NCBI GenBank assembly: GCA_005893275.1
Contig: VBOW01000014.1
Span: 94,850-158,849, forward strand
DNA length: 64,000 nt
Reading direction: 5' to 3'
From: Candidatus Eisenbacteria bacterium
Lineage (GTDB): Bacteria; Eisenbacteria; RBG-16-71-46; SZUA-252
A program made the position numbers and the translations under genes. This document shows positions 47,104 through 55,494 of the stretch, one piece after another. How positions within the stretch are numbered: position 1 is the stretch's first letter; the number at the start of each line of letters is the position of its first letter. The notes beneath the pieces were generated by a model. The model searched no databases, was not told the origin of the DNA, and was given only the letters and a program-made list of their open reading frames with translations.

Positions 47104-47887
47104 CCTCTTTGGTTTGCAGGCGGATCGACAGCGATTGGGATTCGCCGAAGGCGTTCTGCACCACCTGCAGCTCGCTCTTGCTGATCCCCGAGATATACCC
47201 GTTCACGACCGGGTCTCCCACGCGAAGCACGAAACCGCGTCCGCGGCTGTCTTCCACCAGCGCGAACTTGTCCGAGGAGCCCCACATGATGCCCACGAGG
47301 TGGATGTCCCCCACGTCGATGAGGGATCCGTCCGCCGTCTGGGTCTGATATCTCCCTTCGATGAGCGATTGGAACGGATCGCGCCGGCCGCCGCCGATGT
47401 ACTCGTAGCGCTCGCGCGCGAAGAGAACGCTGGCGTCCACGGATTTCGGAATCTCCCCCGAGAGCACGGATCCGATGGCCGCGCCGGGCGCGGGCGCCTG
47501 CCCCGGCACCGCCGCCGCCGGCGCGGGCGCCTCGGCCGCTCCCGCCGCGTCGGGATTCAGCGGCTGGGCCGGGGTCACCGCGTCCGGGGCGCCGGCGGCC
47601 GGGGTCGGTGCCGCGGTCGTCAGAAACTCGGCGGGCGAAGCCGGTCCGTACGGAATGTCGGTCCGCGCCCACGCGGGGGCGGGCGGGCCGTAGGTCACGG
47701 GCTTCGGACGGGGAAGCGCCTGGGCCGCCGGGGATGTGGCGGGCGTCGGCAGCACCGGCGGCTCCTGCCGCTTCATCAAGTAAATGCCGGCCGCGATCGC
47801 GAGCCCGACCAGCGCCAAGAGAAGGATGCCGAGGCGGCTTTGAAAGAACTTACTTTGTGACAGAGCCAGACTGCTTGGCTGATTCAT
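47078..47887 (-). CDS. pilP: Type IV pilus assembly protein PilP-like
   Basis: A 269-residue inner-membrane protein. It has one transmembrane helix (GILLLALVGLAIAAGIYLM), a long Pro/Ala-rich linker (about residues 45-160) and a C-terminal HR/PilP domain: EYIGGGRRDPFQSLIEG, HLVGIMWGSSDKFALVEDSR, FVLRVGDPVVNGYISGISKS. A lipoprotein anchor Cys is not evident, so a transmembrane anchor replaces the lipid used by classic PilP. The ATG at 47887 overlaps pilO by 38 bases. Confidence 0.88.
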   Translation of the reverse strand: MNQPSSLALSQSKFFQSRLGILLLALVGLAIAAGIYLMKRQEPPVLPTPATSPAAQALPRPKPVTYGPPAPAWARTDIPYGPASPAEFLTTAAPTPAAGAPDAVTPAQPLNPDAAGAAEAPAPAAAVPGQAPAPGAAIGSVLSGEIPKSVDASVLFARERYEYIGGGRRDPFQSLIEGRYQTQTADGSLIDVGDIHLVGIMWGSSDKFALVEDSRGRGFVLRVGDPVVNGYISGISKSELQVVQNAFGESQSLSIRLQTKEGDKNATRN

Positions 47888-48458
47888 TGAGAGTCCCCTC
47901 GGCCAGCGTGTACGCGGTCGCGACGAAATCGGCCTGCACGGTTTCGTCGAGATCGCCCTTGTCAAAGCCCTTCAGCTTGAGCTGCGAGACGTTCACCAAC
48001 CGGCTCAGGTCCGAAATCTCGCCCAGGAATGCTCCGGCTCGATGGAATCCGCCGGTCACCGAAACCTGCACTGGATTTTCGGTGAAGTACGTCGACGCCT
48101 TGGGATCACCGGGCTTGAAGAGCAGGAAATGCACGCCCGACTCCTGCCCCGCGATCGTCACCTTGCGAAGAAGGCTCGCGACCTCCTTCTGGGTCGGCAG
48201 CAGCTCCTGGGCCACCATCCAACGCTGGTTCAGGAGCTCGAACTCCTTCTTGAGCTCCGGAAGCCGGTTCACGAGCTGCTGCGCCTTCGTCAGCTCGCTC
48301 ATCTTCTGGGTGTACTCCCCTTTCAGCTTGCCGATTTCCTTCGCGCGCGCCCGGTAGTTGAACGGAACGTAATCCGCGATGATGTAGAAGTAGACCAGGA
48401 TGCCGATCCCGGCTCCGATCAGAATCAGCTTCTGGGTCTTCGGATCCTTGAGGTCCAT
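47850..48458 (-). CDS. pilO: Type IV pilus assembly protein PilO
   Basis: Inner-membrane alignment-complex protein, 202 residues. One helix (LILIGAGIGILVYFYIIADY), a coiled coil (KGEYTQKMSELTKAQQLVNR) and a ferredoxin-like periplasmic domain (VHFLLFKPGDPKASTYFTEN; VQVSVTGGFHRAGAFLGEIS). It pairs with PilN in this family. It starts 25 bases after pilN. Confidence 0.94.
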   Translation of the reverse strand: MDLKDPKTQKLILIGAGIGILVYFYIIADYVPFNYRARAKEIGKLKGEYTQKMSELTKAQQLVNRLPELKKEFELLNQRWMVAQELLPTQKEVASLLRKVTIAGQESGVHFLLFKPGDPKASTYFTENPVQVSVTGGFHRAGAFLGEISDLSRLVNVSQLKLKGFDKGDLDETVQADFVATAYTLAEGTLNESAKQSGSVTK

Positions 48459-48483
48459 CGTCCTCCCCCGCGCGCCGCTCGGG

Positions 48484-49032
48484 CTACAAGGTCATCAACG
48501 CGGTGACTTTGAATTTCACCACGTTGCGCTGATCGATCGTGCCCTTCTCCGCCACGAGCAGGTCCACGCTTCCGTAGAGCGGGCTCGCCTCGAGGCGCGT
48601 CATGAAATCGGCAACCAGTAGGTTCGAGAATGTCACGCCCTCGATCTGGACTTTGTTGCTCGTCTCCTCGTAGCTCGTGAGCCACAGGTGCTCCGGCACG
48701 CAACGCGACAGCTCGTCGACGAGCTTCACGCGCTGGAGCCGTGTCTTGTCCAGATCCGCGATCACGTTCAAGCGCCGCTGAAGCTCCTCGCGCTTTTGCG
48801 TGAGCTCCTGGATGGTCTGGATCTGCGGCTTGAGCTTCGCCGCCTCCTGCTCCGCCCGGGCGATGTCCGCCTTCAGGCGCCCGATCTGCAGCGCCTGGAA
48901 CACCGAGATCGCGCCGAAGAGCGCGATGACCAGGAGGAGCACCAAGACGGGCATGAGCGAGCCGATCTTCGGCAGCTGGAGCGCCCGCCGTGTCTGGCGT
49001 TCTTCCCGGGGCAATAGGTTGATGCGAATCAT
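48484..49032 (-). CDS. pilN: Type IV pilus assembly protein PilN
   Basis: Inner-membrane protein, 182 residues. The conserved N-terminal cytoplasmic peptide MIRINLLPREERQTRR (the INLLP motif that binds PilM) is followed by a transmembrane helix (LMPVLVLLLVIALFGAISVF), a coiled coil and a periplasmic ferredoxin-like domain. It starts 8 bases after pilM. Confidence 0.96.
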   Translation of the reverse strand: MIRINLLPREERQTRRALQLPKIGSLMPVLVLLLVIALFGAISVFQALQIGRLKADIARAEQEAAKLKPQIQTIQELTQKREELQRRLNVIADLDKTRLQRVKLVDELSRCVPEHLWLTSYEETSNKVQIEGVTFSNLLVADFMTRLEASPLYGSVDLLVAEKGTIDQRNVVKFKVTALMTL

Positions 49033-49040
49033 GGGTCCCC

Positions 49041-50069
49041 CTATCGAAGCGCGAGGCCGATGGCGACGGTGAGCACCGGGGCCACGCTCTCGACGTCATC
49101 GCCGTTGAAGAGGGCCGCGTCGTAGCTCAGCTTCTGGAGCGGATTCACGACCTCCACGGGCACGTGATGCCTCGTGTTCAGAAACTCCTTGAGCCCCGGC
49201 ACGCGGGCCGATCCGCCCGAAAGGAGAATCCGATCGACCCGCTCGGTTTCGCCGGAGGACTTCAAGTAGGCGATCGCCCGGTCGAGCTGCACCGAGAGAT
49301 CCTCGCACGCGGCCTGGATGATCGGAGCGACGTCGATGGCCTGATCCCCGCGGCCGCGGAGCGCGTTCAGCGCTTCCGCCTGGCTCACGTTGTACCGGCG
49401 CTGGATTCCCTCGACGAAAGCGTTCGAGCCGACCGAGAGGTCTTTCGTGAAGTGCGGTACTTGATTCTCGACGATGTTCACGTTGGTGATCTCGGCTCCG
49501 ATGTTCACAAGCGCGATGACCTCGTCCGGCCGCAAGTCGTAATTTGCCTCGACGGCGTTTTGGATCGCGAAGGAGTCCACGTCGATGATGACCGGGTTCA
49601 AGCCCGCCTCCCGGATGATGTCGGCGTGGTTCTGGATCATCTCCTTCTTCGCGGCCACTAGAAGGACCTGCATCTTTTTCTGGTCGACGTTGGGATTGAT
49701 GATCTGGAAATCGAGCGAGACGTCGTTGATGTCGTAGGGGACGTGCTGCTCCGCCTCCCACTGGATCGCCTCTTTCGCGTCCTCCTCGCTCAAGCGGTCC
49801 ATCAGAATCTTCTTTACGATGACCGCGCGGCCCGAAACGGCGGTCGCGACGACGCGGTTCTTGATCTGACGGGACTCGAGAAGATTCGCGATCGCCTCCT
49901 GGACCAGCTGGCGATCCATGATCTCTCCGTCCACGATCGCTTCCGAAAGCGGTTCCGAGACGCCGAAGTTGATCAGCCGATCCCCGGAGCGGTCACGCGC
50001 GATCTCGACGACCTTGATCGAGCTGGATCCGATGTCGAGCCCTACCGTGCTCTTCTTCTTACCGAACAT
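49041..50069 (-). CDS. pilM: Type IV pilus assembly ATPase-like protein PilM
   Basis: Actin-like cytoplasmic protein, 342 residues. It has the FtsA/PilM fold motifs VGLDIGSSSIKVVEIARD, VVATAVSGRAVIVKKILMDR, EAIQWEAEQHVPYDINDVSL, NIGAEITNVNIVE and ILLSGGSARVPGLKEFL. It binds the PilN tail. The ATG at 50067-50069 has GGAG 6 bases upstream; an ATG four codons earlier is possible. First gene of pilMNOPQ, 73 bases from a sigma-54 promoter. Confidence 0.96.
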   Translation of the reverse strand: MFGKKKSTVGLDIGSSSIKVVEIARDRSGDRLINFGVSEPLSEAIVDGEIMDRQLVQEAIANLLESRQIKNRVVATAVSGRAVIVKKILMDRLSEEDAKEAIQWEAEQHVPYDINDVSLDFQIINPNVDQKKMQVLLVAAKKEMIQNHADIIREAGLNPVIIDVDSFAIQNAVEANYDLRPDEVIALVNIGAEITNVNIVENQVPHFTKDLSVGSNAFVEGIQRRYNVSQAEALNALRGRGDQAIDVAPIIQAACEDLSVQLDRAIAYLKSSGETERVDRILLSGGSARVPGLKEFLNTRHHVPVEVVNPLQKLSYDAALFNGDDVESVAPVLTVAIGLALR

Positions 50070-50141
50070 GATCCGCTCCATGTGTGTGGATGAGATTGGC
50101 GCCCCGCGTACTTGACGCAGCGGTCCGCGGGGACCAATTTG

Positions 50142-50157
50142 AGCAAGTTCCATGCCA
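50142..50157 (-). promoter_or_regulatory. Sigma-54 promoter of pilMNOPQ
   Basis: TGGCATGGAACTTGCT on the minus strand matches the -24/-12 consensus TGGCACG-N4-TTGCW with GG and GC correctly spaced. The transcript would begin near 50131, 62 bases before pilM. Two other pilus units in the window have the same kind of element. Confidence 0.85.
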
Positions 50158-50181
50158 CGGACCGCGCCATCTGCAACGTAA

Positions 50182-50207
50182 GTCGTAACTACATAAGAGC
50201 TTACGAC
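50182..50207. repeat. Inverted repeat upstream of the pilM sigma-54 promoter
   Basis: GTCGTAA and TTACGAC, 7 bp each, separated by 12 bases, starting 25 bases upstream of the -24 box. A binding site for a sigma-54 activator or another regulator is possible. The rest of the gap between 50208 and 50355 shows nothing clear. Confidence 0.45.
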
Positions 50208-50355
50208 GCCGTTCCCACCCCCGCGCGCTTTGCCATGCGGGCCCGACCCGCCATTGCATCACGCACGGGCGGCCATCTCTGAGCCGTCCTCCGAACCACC
50301 GGCTCCAAGCGCGCCATCTCTCTTCGCACGGCCGACCGCCGATCCTCCGGGGTCG

Positions 50356-50385
50356 TTGACCCGCGGAGAGGCGCTTTGCTACGGT
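50356..50385 (+). promoter_or_regulatory. Probable promoter giving a leaderless transcript
   Basis: TTGACC (50356-50361), an 18-base spacer and TACGGT (50380-50385). The predicted start point is at or next to the ATG at 50392, and no ribosome-binding site precedes that ATG. Confidence 0.4.
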
Positions 50386-50391
50386 GCGTTC

Positions 50392-51921
50392 ATGCATCGA
50401 AGCGTCCAGGGTGCCGCCTGGGTCGCCGCCCTCGCAGCGCTCTGGGCCTACGCCCTGACGCTCTCCCCCACGGTCGCTTGGCTGAATCTCGGGGAGGACT
50501 CGGGCGATTTGCTCGCGGCTTCCGCGACGCTCGGTATCCCCCACCCGACCGGGTATCCGCTTTTCGTGCTGCTCGGGCGGCTCGCCACGTTCCTTCCACT
50601 CGGGACGACCGCCTTCCGGATCAACCTGATCGCGGCGATCGCCGGCGCGGCGAGCGTCTACTTCCTCGTCAGGCTCGCCTACTCCCTGTCGCCGCCCGAA
50701 GGGCGCGGCCTCGGCGCCGTGCTCAGCGGGTGCTTCCTCGCGCTTCTCTATGCGTCCTCGCGCGGCGCCTGGAGCCAGAGCGTTCTCGCCGAGGTCTACA
50801 CGCTGAACGCCGCGTTCCTTGGAGCGATTCTCTGGCTGCTCGTGAACGCCGAAGAGCGCGGGGACGTCCGCTACCTGTTCCTCGCGAGCTACCTCTTCGG
50901 CCTCGGGCTGACCAATCACCTGCTCCTGCTCGCCGCCGCACCCGCGCTTCTCGTCGGGATTTGGCGGTTCTCCCGCGAGAATAAGATCGGCCCCTCGGGT
51001 GCGCTTCTTTTGCCCGTTCTCGCCTTCTGGGGGCTGACGCTGGATCTTTTCTTGCCGGTCCGGGCGTCCCAAAATCCGGAATTTTCGTGGGGGGCGCCGG
51101 TCACGCCGGGGCGGCTCTGGTGGGTCCTGAGCGGGGCCCAATACGGGAGGAACTTCTTCGCGAGAGGCCTGCCGGAGGCCATGCGGCACCTGATCCCCGG
51201 ACGCTGGGGAGTCGATTTCGGGTGGGGGGTCGCCCTGTTGGGAGTCGGGATCCTGTTCGCGCTGATCCGCCGTCCCGGGACCGCCGCCGCGGTCTGGACC
51301 GCCTTCCTCGCCTCGCTCGTCCTGCTCTCCGTCTACGCGATCGGGGACGATGTGGGCTACTGGATGCCCGCGGCGTGGATCGCGGCGGCCCTGGCCGGCT
51401 CGGGGTGGGCCTCTCTCTGGAACGTGCCGCGCTGGCGCGCGGCGGTGCGCGGCGCTTCGATCGCCGCCCTCGCTGGCGGAGCGCTCCTCGGCTTCGCGTC
51501 GAACTGGAAACGGGTCGATGCGTCCGGGGACTTGACCCCCTATCTCTACGCCCAGCACAACCTGTCTGCCGTGGAGCCTAACGCGCTGATCGTGAGCGAG
51601 TACGACGGGCGCACGTTCTCGCTCTGGTTTTACAAAGCGACCGACTTCAAGAAGAGCCGCCCCGACCTCGTCGTGGCGTACAAGTACCTCCTCGTCTGGC
51701 CGTGGTACCTGCATCACCTCGCGCGTCACGATCGCACGCTTTCCGTCCCCGGCTATCCGGGCGACCTGGATCTCATGATGAATCGCCTGATCGCGCGCAA
51801 TATCCGCAAGCGGCCGATCTACCTCACGCGTGAGGACCCGGGGCTTCTGCCGATCTTCCGCACCGAGCGGGTGGGGGACGCCCGCCTCCCGCTGTACCGC
51901 GTGCGGGAGGCGGCTCGGTGA
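50392..51921 (+). CDS. DUF2723-type polytopic membrane protein (GT-C glycosyltransferase-like)
   Basis: A 509-residue protein with about ten hydrophobic helices. The N-terminal loop after helix 1 reads LSPTVAWLNLGEDSGDLLAA then GIPHPTGYPLFVLLGRLATF, the typical DUF2723 signature with its acidic ED pair, as in lipid-linked sugar transferases of the GT-C fold. The motif VLAEVYTLNAAF also belongs to the family. The C-terminal third is soluble. The start is chosen at MHRSVQ; a longer frame lies in the intergenic region. It overlaps the next gene by four bases. The substrate is unknown; cell-surface or pilin glycosylation is conceivable from context. Confidence 0.82.
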   Translation: MHRSVQGAAWVAALAALWAYALTLSPTVAWLNLGEDSGDLLAASATLGIPHPTGYPLFVLLGRLATFLPLGTTAFRINLIAAIAGAASVYFLVRLAYSLSPPEGRGLGAVLSGCFLALLYASSRGAWSQSVLAEVYTLNAAFLGAILWLLVNAEERGDVRYLFLASYLFGLGLTNHLLLLAAAPALLVGIWRFSRENKIGPSGALLLPVLAFWGLTLDLFLPVRASQNPEFSWGAPVTPGRLWWVLSGAQYGRNFFARGLPEAMRHLIPGRWGVDFGWGVALLGVGILFALIRRPGTAAAVWTAFLASLVLLSVYAIGDDVGYWMPAAWIAAALAGSGWASLWNVPRWRAAVRGASIAALAGGALLGFASNWKRVDASGDLTPYLYAQHNLSAVEPNALIVSEYDGRTFSLWFYKATDFKKSRPDLVVAYKYLLVWPWYLHHLARHDRTLSVPGYPGDLDLMMNRLIARNIRKRPIYLTREDPGLLPIFRTERVGDARLPLYRVREAAR

Positions 51922-54074
51922 TCGACGGGCTTCGCCGATTCGCGCGCGGGCGCGCGACGCTCCTGATCGGACTTTTCTCGGTCGCGTTCTTCTCCTACCA
52001 GATCGGCCGGCTGCTTCGCGCCGAGCGATTCATCACCGGCGGGGAGCTCTCGCTTCCGCTCGACGACAGCTTCATCTATCTGCAGTACGCAAGAGCCATC
52101 GCGGAAGGCCATCCCTTCGTATACACCCGGGGGAACGCCCCGACCACCGGAGCGACGAGCCTTCTCTGGCCGTTCCTGCTCGCCCCACCGCATTGGCTGC
52201 ACTCGGGGCCCACGCTGGCGATCGCCTGGGCGCTCGCGCTCGGGGCGGTGGCGCTCCTTGCGAGCGCGCTCCTCCTGGCCCGCCTCGGACGTTTGCTCGC
52301 GGGGAGCCTCGGCATGCTCCTCGCGGTCGCGCTCTTCCTGGGAAACCCCTATCTCTTGTGGGGCTACATGAGCGGGATGGAGATCGCCCTCTACGGCTCG
52401 GTCCTTCTCGGGGCCCTGGTCCTCTACCTGAACGAGCGCGAGGAGGCCACGTTCCCGCGGCTTCGCTGGCTTCTCTTCCTCCTCGCCGCATCCCGGCCGG
52501 AGGGGGCCATCTTGTGCGGCGTGCTGGGCCTCGTCATGGCGCACGACCGGTGGCGGGCCTCCCGCGCGGACCGCGGCCCCCACTTCCTGAGCCCCGCGCT
52601 CCTCATCCCCTTCGCGGCCGCCGCGCTTCCGTTCCTCGTCAACCTCGCCGTCTCCGGGTCCATCGAATCCACGAGCTCCCAGGCGAAGTCGATCTTCTCG
52701 GAGCCGCATCCCGACGTCCGTCACAAGTTCCTGATCGAATCACCGGGTGTGTGGCTCTCCATCGTGAAGGCGTATCTCTCCTGGCTTGAGCTCGAGCTGG
52801 GCGCGATCGCGCTTCCCCGGGACTGGATTCCGAGCGCCGCCGCGGTCTTCCTCTTCGCGGCTCTCTCGTTCTTTCCCCGCCGCCGCCCCTGGTCCGACGG
52901 CCGCGTTCTCTTCCTTCTCTTTCCGGCGGCGGTCATCGTCGACTCGCTCCCGGTCGCCTGGTCGGTGCACCTCTATCGCTACCAGCAGGGCTTCTATCCG
53001 GTCGTTCTTGCGTGCTACGCGGCCGGGCTCGCCCGCGCCGCGACGCTCGCGTGGGCCCGCCTCCCGCGCCGCCTCGGGGCCCCTTTGGCGGCGCTCATCG
53101 TCGGGGTGCCTCTCGTGGCGTGGGCGCCCAACATGACGGAGGAGTACGACAGGGTGGTCCGGTTCTACGGGCACAACTGCGAGAACATCCTCCACCAGCA
53201 GGTGCGGGTCGGGCGCTGGATCGCGCAGAATCTTCCCCGAGACGCCATCGTGGGAATGAACGACGCAGGCGCGATCGCCTACTACGGGAACCGATCGACC
53301 CTGGACCTGCTGGGGCTCACGACCGAAGGCTTTGCCAAGGTCTATCGCTCGGGGATCGGGTGCATGTTCGAGAAGCTGAGACGGCTCCCTCCCGGAAGAC
53401 TACCGACCTATTTCGCGATCTATCCGGAGTGGTTTCCCTATCTCAAATCGAGCGGGGTCCTGGGTCCGGAGAGCTTCCGCGCGCACCTGGGGTACAACAC
53501 GATCTGCGGGCAGGACGACAAGGTCGTCTATCCCGCCGAGTGGATCGACGTTGCGCCCGCGGACTCGATGGTCCTCCCGCATCCGGAGATCGCGGGCATG
53601 AGGCTTCGCGATTCGATCGACCTCGCATGGCTCGAGGACGAACAGCGCCATGCTTGGAAGCCCTACGGGTACGAGTACGACGAGAGGAGATCGCGGTGGC
53701 GGAGCCATCCTTCCGTGCTCCCGCGCGACGTCCTCCGGCAATACGCCTACGCCGACCGCCCCACGAGGCCGATCGCGGACGCGGGAAGAAAAGTCTTCGG
53801 TTGGGAGCGATTCCGCGTGAGCGCCGTGGCCGGCAGGGACCTCGCGTTGGTGATGCGGACGGACGCCTGGTTTCCGAACCGGCTCAGGGTGAGCGTGGAC
53901 GGGGCCACGGCCGGCTGGTGGACGATCCCCCGATCGGAGACCGCGTGGATCGAGCCCGCGTTCCGGATTCCCGGCAGGCTCATCGGGCGGGCGCGGCCCG
54001 AGATCGAGATCCGGCGCGAGGACCCCAAGGACGGCGGGGACTACGCGCCGTTTCACTACTGGGTCTTTCAATAG
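51918..54074 (+). CDS. Large polytopic membrane protein, GT-C-like, unknown function
   Basis: A 718-residue protein starting at a GTG that overlaps the previous stop (GTGA). About ten transmembrane helices lie in residues 10-400. An early periplasmic loop LPLDDSFIYLQYARAIAEGH carries an acidic pair like the catalytic loop of GT-C transferases. A soluble C-terminal domain of about 320 residues follows (RWIAQNLPRDAIVGMNDAGA, YYGNRSTLDLLGLTTEGFAK). It probably works with its DUF2723 neighbour. The exact family is not recognised. It is the only long plus-strand unit within the pilus region. Confidence 0.78.
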   Translation: MIDGLRRFARGRATLLIGLFSVAFFSYQIGRLLRAERFITGGELSLPLDDSFIYLQYARAIAEGHPFVYTRGNAPTTGATSLLWPFLLAPPHWLHSGPTLAIAWALALGAVALLASALLLARLGRLLAGSLGMLLAVALFLGNPYLLWGYMSGMEIALYGSVLLGALVLYLNEREEATFPRLRWLLFLLAASRPEGAILCGVLGLVMAHDRWRASRADRGPHFLSPALLIPFAAAALPFLVNLAVSGSIESTSSQAKSIFSEPHPDVRHKFLIESPGVWLSIVKAYLSWLELELGAIALPRDWIPSAAAVFLFAALSFFPRRRPWSDGRVLFLLFPAAVIVDSLPVAWSVHLYRYQQGFYPVVLACYAAGLARAATLAWARLPRRLGAPLAALIVGVPLVAWAPNMTEEYDRVVRFYGHNCENILHQQVRVGRWIAQNLPRDAIVGMNDAGAIAYYGNRSTLDLLGLTTEGFAKVYRSGIGCMFEKLRRLPPGRLPTYFAIYPEWFPYLKSSGVLGPESFRAHLGYNTICGQDDKVVYPAEWIDVAPADSMVLPHPEIAGMRLRDSIDLAWLEDEQRHAWKPYGYEYDERRSRWRSHPSVLPRDVLRQYAYADRPTRPIADAGRKVFGWERFRVSAVAGRDLALVMRTDAWFPNRLRVSVDGATAGWWTIPRSETAWIEPAFRIPGRLIGRARPEIEIRREDPKDGGDYAPFHYWVFQ

Positions 54075-54093
54075 CGAGAGCGGGGACCCGCCC

Positions 54094-54130
54094 GAAACGA
54101 AACGCGGGGCCGGCCGAGGCCGACCCCGCG
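54094..54130 (-). terminator. Terminator of the minor-pilin operon
   Basis: A strong hairpin, CGCGGGGTCGGCC with GGCCGGCCCCGCG, followed on the minus strand by TTTCGTTT. It lies 24 bases after the last minor-pilin gene and may also serve the convergent plus-strand unit. Confidence 0.75.
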
Positions 54131-54154
54131 CGAGACCGATCCGAGCGATGCCGC

Positions 54155-55462
54155 CTATTGGTCGATCCAGGAGGAGATCTCGTAGCGCGTCAGCGAGTAG
54201 AGCTGGTTGATCATGGCGCTCGAGTAGATCACCTTGATGTTGCCCTTTAGGTTCGAGGAGCCGGTGAGCTTGCCTTGAACCATCAACCCGCCCACGATGT
54301 TCTGCGAGTTACCGCCACCCTTGAGGTCCGCGTCCCCGAGAACGATGACGAGGCCGCTGTAGTTGAAGTCGCCCCCGAGATGGAAGTCGCCGTCCACGAC
54401 CAGCACTCCCGCCGCGCTGACGTTTCCGGTGATGTCGAGATCGCCCTGGACGTGCACCACCTTGAGGTCCCCGATGGATCCCCAGGTCGAGAGGTCGGGA
54501 TTGGGGTTGGCGGGATACGTGAGGTCCGCGACCTGGGCCCACTGCGCCGCGATCGCCGCGATGTCGAGATTCACCGCGGAGGTCCGGACGCTGGGATCGG
54601 CACCCGACCCCTGGACATTATCCTCCTGGTTGTTGTTTAGGTTCCCCGCGATCGCGCCGGCGTTGTTCGGAGACGAGATCCCGGGGAGCGAGGTGCCTCC
54701 GGGGATCGTGTCGTACGGGGCTGCGAAATCGTGATCGTGTCCGTCGACGTAGAATGAGTTGCCCGAGAAGCCGATCTCCCCTTCGGAATAGACCGAGCCT
54801 TGGATCGGAGGGAGCGGCCACTTGACGGCCTCGACCGTGACGGTCTTCGCCCCGACGCCCTTCCGGCCGGCGGCCGTGACGATCAGCTCCGGGAACCCGC
54901 TCACCGTGTTTTCCCGCGGGGGCGTCGTGGGGTCGTTGTCGTGGTCCCCGAAGAGCAGAACCTGGTTCGCCCCGTTCAGCTTGTACCGCACCTTGGTCCA
55001 GGGGTAGTCGAGCCGGCTGGCCAGGGGGAGGGTGAATTGCTTCGAGCCCGTCTCGGAATAGTGCTCGCTCCCTTCGTCAATGGCGGCGTCGGTATCGTTG
55101 TCCAGCCCGTCGCTCAGGGTGGCGTTGTACTGTGGATCGAGGCCCGAGTTGCCCGGGTCGTTCACGATGTAGATGCCCCACCCGGGGGTGCCGCCCGGCG
55201 GCGTCTCCCCGATGTAGGTCCCGGGAGGCTTCGCGTTCGGGTCGGACATGCGCAGGAGCGATTCGCTGATTCCCGCCTCCGCGTACTCGAACGCCTGGGC
55301 GGCGGTCATCTGGTTGCCGGCGATCTGCTTGTCGCCCTTGGTGACCGCGACGTAGGAGATCCCGAGCGAGGTCATGAGGAACAGGATCAGGAGCGCGACG
55401 ATCATCGCGTTGCCCGCGTCGGGCCGCGCGCTCGTCGCGATGGAGCGGTGGTTGCGAACCAT
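54155..55462 (-). CDS. PilX-like minor pilin / pilus-associated protein (copy 2)
   Basis: A 435-residue protein. The N-terminus GNAMIVALLILFLMTSLGIS followed by YVAVTKGDKQIAGNQMTAAQ and AFEYAEAGISESLLRM is the PilX/PulO-type prepilin helix; the +5 Glu of major pilins is missing, as in PilX. A DGLDNDTDAAIDEG stretch resembles a calcium loop. Later come FYVDGHDHDF and PYDTIPGGTSLPG, then a Gly/Asp-rich segment (VQGDLDITGNVSAAGVLVVD, GDFHLGGDFNYSGLVIVLGD) that looks like a beta-solenoid. It is a paralogue of the upstream gene. Start at ATG 55462. Confidence 0.85.
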   Translation of the reverse strand: MVRNHRSIATSARPDAGNAMIVALLILFLMTSLGISYVAVTKGDKQIAGNQMTAAQAFEYAEAGISESLLRMSDPNAKPPGTYIGETPPGGTPGWGIYIVNDPGNSGLDPQYNATLSDGLDNDTDAAIDEGSEHYSETGSKQFTLPLASRLDYPWTKVRYKLNGANQVLLFGDHDNDPTTPPRENTVSGFPELIVTAAGRKGVGAKTVTVEAVKWPLPPIQGSVYSEGEIGFSGNSFYVDGHDHDFAAPYDTIPGGTSLPGISSPNNAGAIAGNLNNNQEDNVQGSGADPSVRTSAVNLDIAAIAAQWAQVADLTYPANPNPDLSTWGSIGDLKVVHVQGDLDITGNVSAAGVLVVDGDFHLGGDFNYSGLVIVLGDADLKGGGNSQNIVGGLMVQGKLTGSSNLKGNIKVIYSSAMINQLYSLTRYEISSWIDQ

Positions 55463-55494
55463 GGTGCTCACCCCTTCGGTACCCCGTCCCTGGG

